DNA of 64,000 nucleotides from Heligmosomoides polygyrus polygyrus (Eukaryota > Nematoda > Chromadorea > Rhabditida > Heligmosomidae), in NCBI GenBank assembly GCA_947396885.1, contig OX377202.1:9486001-9550000 (forward strand), written 5' to 3'. A model generated the notes under the pieces. The model was not told where the DNA came from, did no database searches, and saw nothing but the letters and a program-made list of their open reading frames with translations. Made by a program: the position numbers and the translations under genes. How positions within the stretch are numbered: position 1 is the first letter of the stretch; each line of letters begins with the position of its first letter. Positions 59,212-64,000 of the stretch are shown here, piece by piece.

Positions 59212-62200
59212 TTATATAGAGTCCTTCGTAGAGGTTTTTTCCTTGAACGAATTACTTGTTTGTAATCCAACAAGCTTCCTTCGAAATATTATCCACATCC
59301 CGACAACGATCGAAATTTGCACGATTTCTGTCGTCCAAGTAGCTTTTGGGCCTAGCTCCATGTATAGCATGCTGAAATAGTAGAATAACAATTGCTTTCT
59401 TTTAAATATGTCTAGACGATAATTTCGGTAAGAAGAGCTATAAATGATGGAATTTTCGTCTTCGAGGGCAAATGTCCAAACAACAATATATGACCTTCTG
59501 TCCTCCTTTCACAGGGTTCCAAGGTAGTTTCCCGAAAGGGGTCCTATTTTTAGTACTTATAGTATGTCGCTGATTGTGTGTGGAATATACCGGGGCCGGT
59601 GTATTCTACATGTTGCTCGTTAAGGGCAAGGGCTGGCGGAACGTATCCCGCGGAGCATTAGAGACGTGCTCCTGCGGATATGCCAGCGACGACCCTCTGT
59701 CGTAAACCATATCCGACGTGGAGGCAAGGAAGGAACGGTGACCACGCCCGTGGAAATGCCCATAAAAAGCCCTCACCAGCAGATTTGTACGCTTGGTTTC
59801 CTGCTCTTGACCGCACTCCCATTTCGGTCCATGTAATTTATGAATTGTTGTTCATTTGTTCTCTAATTACTCGTCGCTTATAAACATTCTTACTCATCCG
59901 CGTTTATTTTCTTGTGAGTACTGTATATCGCAACCGATATCAGCACAGCAATCGGCACGACTACAACGTACGACACTTAGTGTCCGACTGAAATTGCGCT
60001 GATAAGGATTTTCTTAGGAAAACCTCCTCTTCAGCAATGGTGAGAGAAGGTTACTTTGCTGTATCGGGGTAGTAGAGGGCGCACTCTTTCACTCAGTATC
60101 CGAATCTGTAAAGCCGTTAATGCCGTACTTTATTTTACCTGGAAAGAAGTGGACCGAGGATATTTCCAGATGATCCTGCCATTTGATAAACTCCTTGAAG
60201 TGTTCCCTTTAAAGAAGAACTTCATCTTCTCCTTCAAGCATTGACACAATTAACGAAAGCTCCTTCTAAGAAAGGGCAATGCAAAACTTTTTATTACACC
60301 AACCTGTCGCCGAGGACCAATTATTTCTGAGAAAAGAGTGGTCATTGATATGTCCACAACTGAACCAGCAAGTCCCAACACAAGAACACTAGACGAGTAG
60401 TAAACCTGAACGTAGCACATCATGGTTATCCACTGCAAAAAAATATAACAAATTTAGACCCAGGACAAGTCTTATCACAGAGTAAGAAAAACTAAACCGT
60501 GCTGAGCATAGTACAAGTATTGCTTATGGTTGTTAATTCAGAATTTGGGAACTCACCCATGGAGAAACGGACGTAAGGTTGTCGCACCAGCCGAACCGAT
60601 CGGCGAAACATCCCCAGTCGGAACCTTAGACAGAAATGTTGCAGGTCGTCAGTGTTCAATAAAAAATGTTTTTTTTTGTGAGCAAAACTGAGCACGATAA
60701 TTTAAATACACAATGCGGGGTAGTTTAAATTCACATAATTAAATATAAGGAGCGCATCTATGTACCTTACGTGATTTAGTGTTCACTTTAGACACAAAAC
60801 TTTCATTAAAGGACCACTGTAAAATAATAGCAATAAAGGCCGATTACATTGTGCACAGAGTTTCGAGACCTTTGCGAGCAAACTCTGTGAGTCTTTTGAC
60901 TCTCGCTTTCAAGTCCTATGTGACACTCATTCTAGAATAAAATACCACTGTATCTAGCCCTATGCGTAAGAGAAATTGCCAGACTAGAAGCCGTTCAAAA
61001 CAATTTCACAAGAAAACTGTGGACAAGGGTGCACGGGTACGATTGCACCAAGATTCCTTCGGCTAATATAAGAAATAAAGTCTACAACCTGCCTACACTT
61101 ACACTCCGTAGAAGAAAGTAAAGTCTTGTCATGGTTTATAAGATGGTAACTGGTATGTTAGACATTACAGTAATTCTATTCCATTTCCTCTTCTAACACA
61201 AAATGTGGCCAGTGAAAGGTCAGAATCCAAAGAGTAAAATGTGGTGAACGATTAGGCTTCTTTACTAATAGAGCAAGGATCAAGTTCCAAGGAAAAACAT
61301 TCTACCTAACTCCTTGAAGCCGTACAAAAAACTCGCTGATAAGTTTCTCCAGGACGTTTCTTAGTTAACCCGTCTGACGACTTCAAATTGTCTTTCCTTC
61401 ATTGTTGTTTTACATGCTGTTTGTTAAACGTATTTGAATTGTTTATCTGCGTGGCTCTCCACGTACAAAAATAAATAAATAAATAAATCTGGTGAACAAA
61501 TAGCAAACCTATTCTTTACTTTTATGTATTATAGACAAGATTTTCACTATTCTTTTCAGCTATATTCGCTACTGTGTTCAGCAGTAGGCAAGAAAGACAC
61601 CAGCCATCAAAGCAGCCACTACACCTTGACCGAAATCAACTCACGTACTACTGATTTTGTTTACTATTACGGCGGTCCACGCAATTACTAGGTTGTAACG
61701 AAATAAATGGCGCTGAACCACTGTAAATTTAAACAGTTAATATCTCGGTTTGTAGGCAAGTTTTATTAATCGAAATAAAAACGTTCTAATTCTACACATC
61801 TTTTCCAACGTGACACAAGCTTTTTTATCCCAGTAGCTTAAAAATCAGAAGTTCTGGAATTGACGAAATCTTCGAAGGCACTTTCGGCACCATGTTGGTA
61901 TTTGAATATTTTCCCTACCAAGAAGTCGCCAAGATGCTTGAAGAAATGGTGGTCTGTTGGGGAGAGATCGGGAGGAAACGGAGGATGTGGTAGAGTTTCA
62001 ATGCTCAGCTCATTCAATTTCTGCAACGTCATTCGTGCTACATGGGGCGAGCATTGTGGTGCAGAAGGAGAACGCCTTCGGTTTACCAAGGCCGGCCGGA
62101 TATCCTCCACCTTTTTCATCATTTCTTCAATTTCAATGCAGTACTTCTCTGCCGTGATGGATTCACCGGGAGGGAGGAAGCTGTGGTGAATAATTCCCAG

Positions 62201-64000
62201 CGAACACCACCATACTGTCACCATTACTTTCTTCTGGTGCAATCTCGGCTTCGCAAAAACCTTGGGGCTCTCATCGCTGTCCACCCACTGTGCCGATCGT
62301 CGCCTGTTGTCGTACATTATCCATTTCTCGTCAAAGGTTACGATGCGATCAAGGAATGGGTCCGTTTCGTTCCGTAGAAGCAGTGCGGACGAGATCTCAT
62401 ATCGTCGGTTTCTTTGCTCCTCAGACAGCTCGTGAGGCACCCATCTTTCCAGCTTTTTGGTCTTTCCAATTTCCTTCAGATGCCGGGCAGCTGTGTTGTG
62501 ACTGACGCCAAGAACCTTCGCTATCTCCCTGGTACCTTTGTGTGGATCCTCCTCTACCACATCTCTCAGCTTGTCCTCATCAACATCACTATGCCTCCCA
62601 CGACCTTCATGTTCTTCCAAGCTCTCATCTCCATTCCGGAACTTCTGATACCAACGATACGCCGTCCGAATTGTGGAACATCCTTGACCGAATGCGGCGT
62701 TGACCTTCTCGTCCGCCTCCTTACCTGTAGTGCCCAGCTTGAATTCATACAAGTAGATGCCTCGGATTACCCTTTTATCCTTCTGCAAAAAAGTCAATAA
62801 AACTCTAAAGTTTTCCACTTTTACATAGAAGATTTGGTACTCTCCGGTAGAGCAAAGTTTGCGCTTCTAAATGATATGCCAAATGTTGCGGTTTGTTCTT
62901 GATCAAACGCGTAAAGACGCGCCAAAAAATGGCGCGAGCCAGTGCCATTTTTTCGTTACAACCTAATACTTGAAGCTGCTGGTACTCCGAGAAAGAAGTG
63001 ACCTAGCCACAACGGGAATATCCCCTAGAAGTTTCTCTACAACCCTAGCCTTCAATACTCAACTTAAAAAGGGGCAATTCCAACCGTTAACAGAGATTTC
63101 AACTTTGTTGGGTAGGAATGACCATGGTAAAGTGACCGCGAATAGGGCAGCGTAGGTGCTCAGAGCAAGAGTGGCGGAGAATCGTGGTGGCAATCTGAAA
63201 ACAATGGTAAAGCACTCTAAGCATTCGCGTGTGGCATTGCGTAGATCACGATGCTTTAGACAAAAATATAGCACAATGTTTGTATTTTTTATTCAAAGAT
63301 GGCACTATCCTTGTAATTACAAATATAGAATGATATCTGTACTTTCTATGACTCTAATTCGTTCGTTTAATTATTATTTTAAAGAACCTAGTGCTATTTT
63401 TTATAATAAAGCTCTAAACTGAGCCAAGATAAAGACTTTACGTTGACGTAAGAAATGTAATAAAGGATACACATAAGGAGCATCTCTGGAACCTTGGTAG
63501 CTGTTTTCTATCCCAAATATTGCGTCATCGCAAAATAAGAGAGAACCTCGATGGTCATTCTATTCTTCATCCTTTCTAAGTGAATGTCTCCAGTTTAAGC
63601 CTTGGCAAAGGTGCCCTCTTGGTATATATTAGAGATAAAGAAGCTCTAAGTCTCATCAGTGGCTTATAGCTTGATAAATTTTATTCTGACACGAAAAAAT
63701 GAAAGCACACCGCTTTGCCGCATCGAAGAATATGAAGGTAAAATACAGCACAACACCAATACAACCTGCTGCGACATGAGCAGATGCATTGATAGTCACG
63801 GCATCTTCCTTAGTTAGCGAGAACATCAACATCGAAAACGGTGACCCAAGTCTGGAAACATGTTGATCTTAAGTGTGTTCATATCAACCAATGACACCGT
63901 GCTCCTAACTTACGTTCTTAACGTCGATGTTGCCGTCATCAGAGAAAAACGAGTTGCGATACAAACAAATACAGCAATTTTGCTTGGGGAAGGTAGCACA
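59212..64000 (-). CDS. MFSD8/CLN7-like MFS transporter, copy 3 (5' part outside window)
   Basis: Seven exons, the first one partial, in transcript order: 64000 (continues beyond the edge)-63914, 63851-63711, 63194-63085, 60624-60557, 60405-60304, 60206-60139, 59371-59212 (stop TAA). Lengths of the complete exons equal those of copy 1 or 2 (141, 110, 68, 102, 68, 160 nt) and all are open. Segments: SLTKEDAVTINASAH, LPPRFSATLALS, WGCFADRFGWC, SEIIGPRRQ, GTLQGVYQMAGSSGNILGP, WTTEIVQISIVVGMWIIF, and a C-terminal RRKLVGLQTSNSFKEK tail. The N-terminal half lies to the right of the window. The 2.5-kb exon 3-4 intron (numbered within this window) carries a CR1-like LINE end and a bandit-like mariner. 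The last intron (59,372-60,138) shows nothing else. Confidence 0.76.
60860..61490 (+). mobile_element. CR1/jockey-like LINE 3' end
   Basis: The plus strand encodes LEAVQNNFTRKLWTRVHGYD and NLPTLTLRRRK, then in another frame SLVMVYKMVTGMLD, the conserved C-terminal block after the RT of CR1-like LINEs. It ends in an (AAAT)n run at about 61,467-61,488, as usual for such 3' ends. It is 5'-truncated and frameshifted, and lies in an intron of MFSD8-like copy 3. Confidence 0.72.
61688..62966 (-). mobile_element. Bandit-like mariner, copy 3 (nearly complete, inactive)
   Basis: 1279 bp between TA sites (61,686-87, 62,967-68), with ends CTAGGTTGTAACGAAATAAA and TTTTTTCGTTACAACCTAA. The minus frame 62,818-61,838 is open for 326 codons. 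The start ATG has become AAG, TCDEKW is TFDEKW, HDNARPHV is replaced by APQCSPHV, and TAT is TAA after NSRTSDF, removing the last ~14 residues. HTH, linker and the third catalytic motif (SPTDHHFF) are kept. Confidence 0.93.

Noticed and set aside
61838..62818. Bandit-like copy 3 as an active transposase gene
   Set aside because: Long open frame, but it lacks the ATG, the second catalytic Asp and the last residues.

Overview
The window reads as a nematode nuclear genome, most likely a strongylid (hookworm-like) species. Exons are short and split by introns with GTRAGT-type donors and TTTTCAG-type acceptors. There are no operons of bacterial type. The intergenic and intronic space is packed with cecropia-type and other mariner transposons, RTE-like and CR1-like LINE remnants, tRNA-derived SINEs and foldback MITEs. 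One mariner family resembles the hookworm 'bandit' element; that name is from memory and was not checked by search.

The main genic content is a tandem array of three paralogous multi-exon genes, all on the minus strand, for MFSD8/CLN7-like major facilitator superfamily membrane proteins: copy 1 (about 15,997-25,382), copy 2 (36,612-51,495) and copy 3 (59,212 to beyond the right edge). The same exons, with nearly identical lengths and identical phases, can be located in each copy from conserved splice sites. Almost every intron of the array carries at least one mobile element, yet the exons stay open. The only lesion seen is an A8-run frameshift in the last exon of copy 1. Homologous non-coding blocks lie upstream of copies 1 and 2 and downstream of copies 2 and 3, so the duplication unit was larger than the coding region.

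The left third (1-15.9 kb) holds few genes. The best is a two-exon gene at 8,316-9,300 (minus) with a TATA box, a signal peptide and dibasic sites, encoding a 113-residue predicted secreted peptide precursor. There is also an 88-residue two-exon gene of unknown function at 13,368-13,809, an orphan exon at 15,547-15,841, a locally duplicated region at 11-14.4 kb, a tRNA-Gly-like pseudogene ending in genomic CCA, and a PIF/Harbinger-like MITE.

The mobile-element record is rich. It includes three bandit-like mariners (one nearly intact, two sharing the same catalytic lesion), two GC-rich mariners of another family, and several older mariner families. Pairs of mariners of different families abut through a single shared TA. 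A nested cluster at 52.2-56.3 kb has a TTAA-flanked foldback element carrying both a mariner and a dimeric SINE. Other notable structures are a 777-bp uninterrupted (ATC)n tract, several nearly perfect hairpins (96, 59 and 49 bp), and coding-frame minisatellites. I saw no CRISPR array, rRNA, bacterial-type operon or viral gene.
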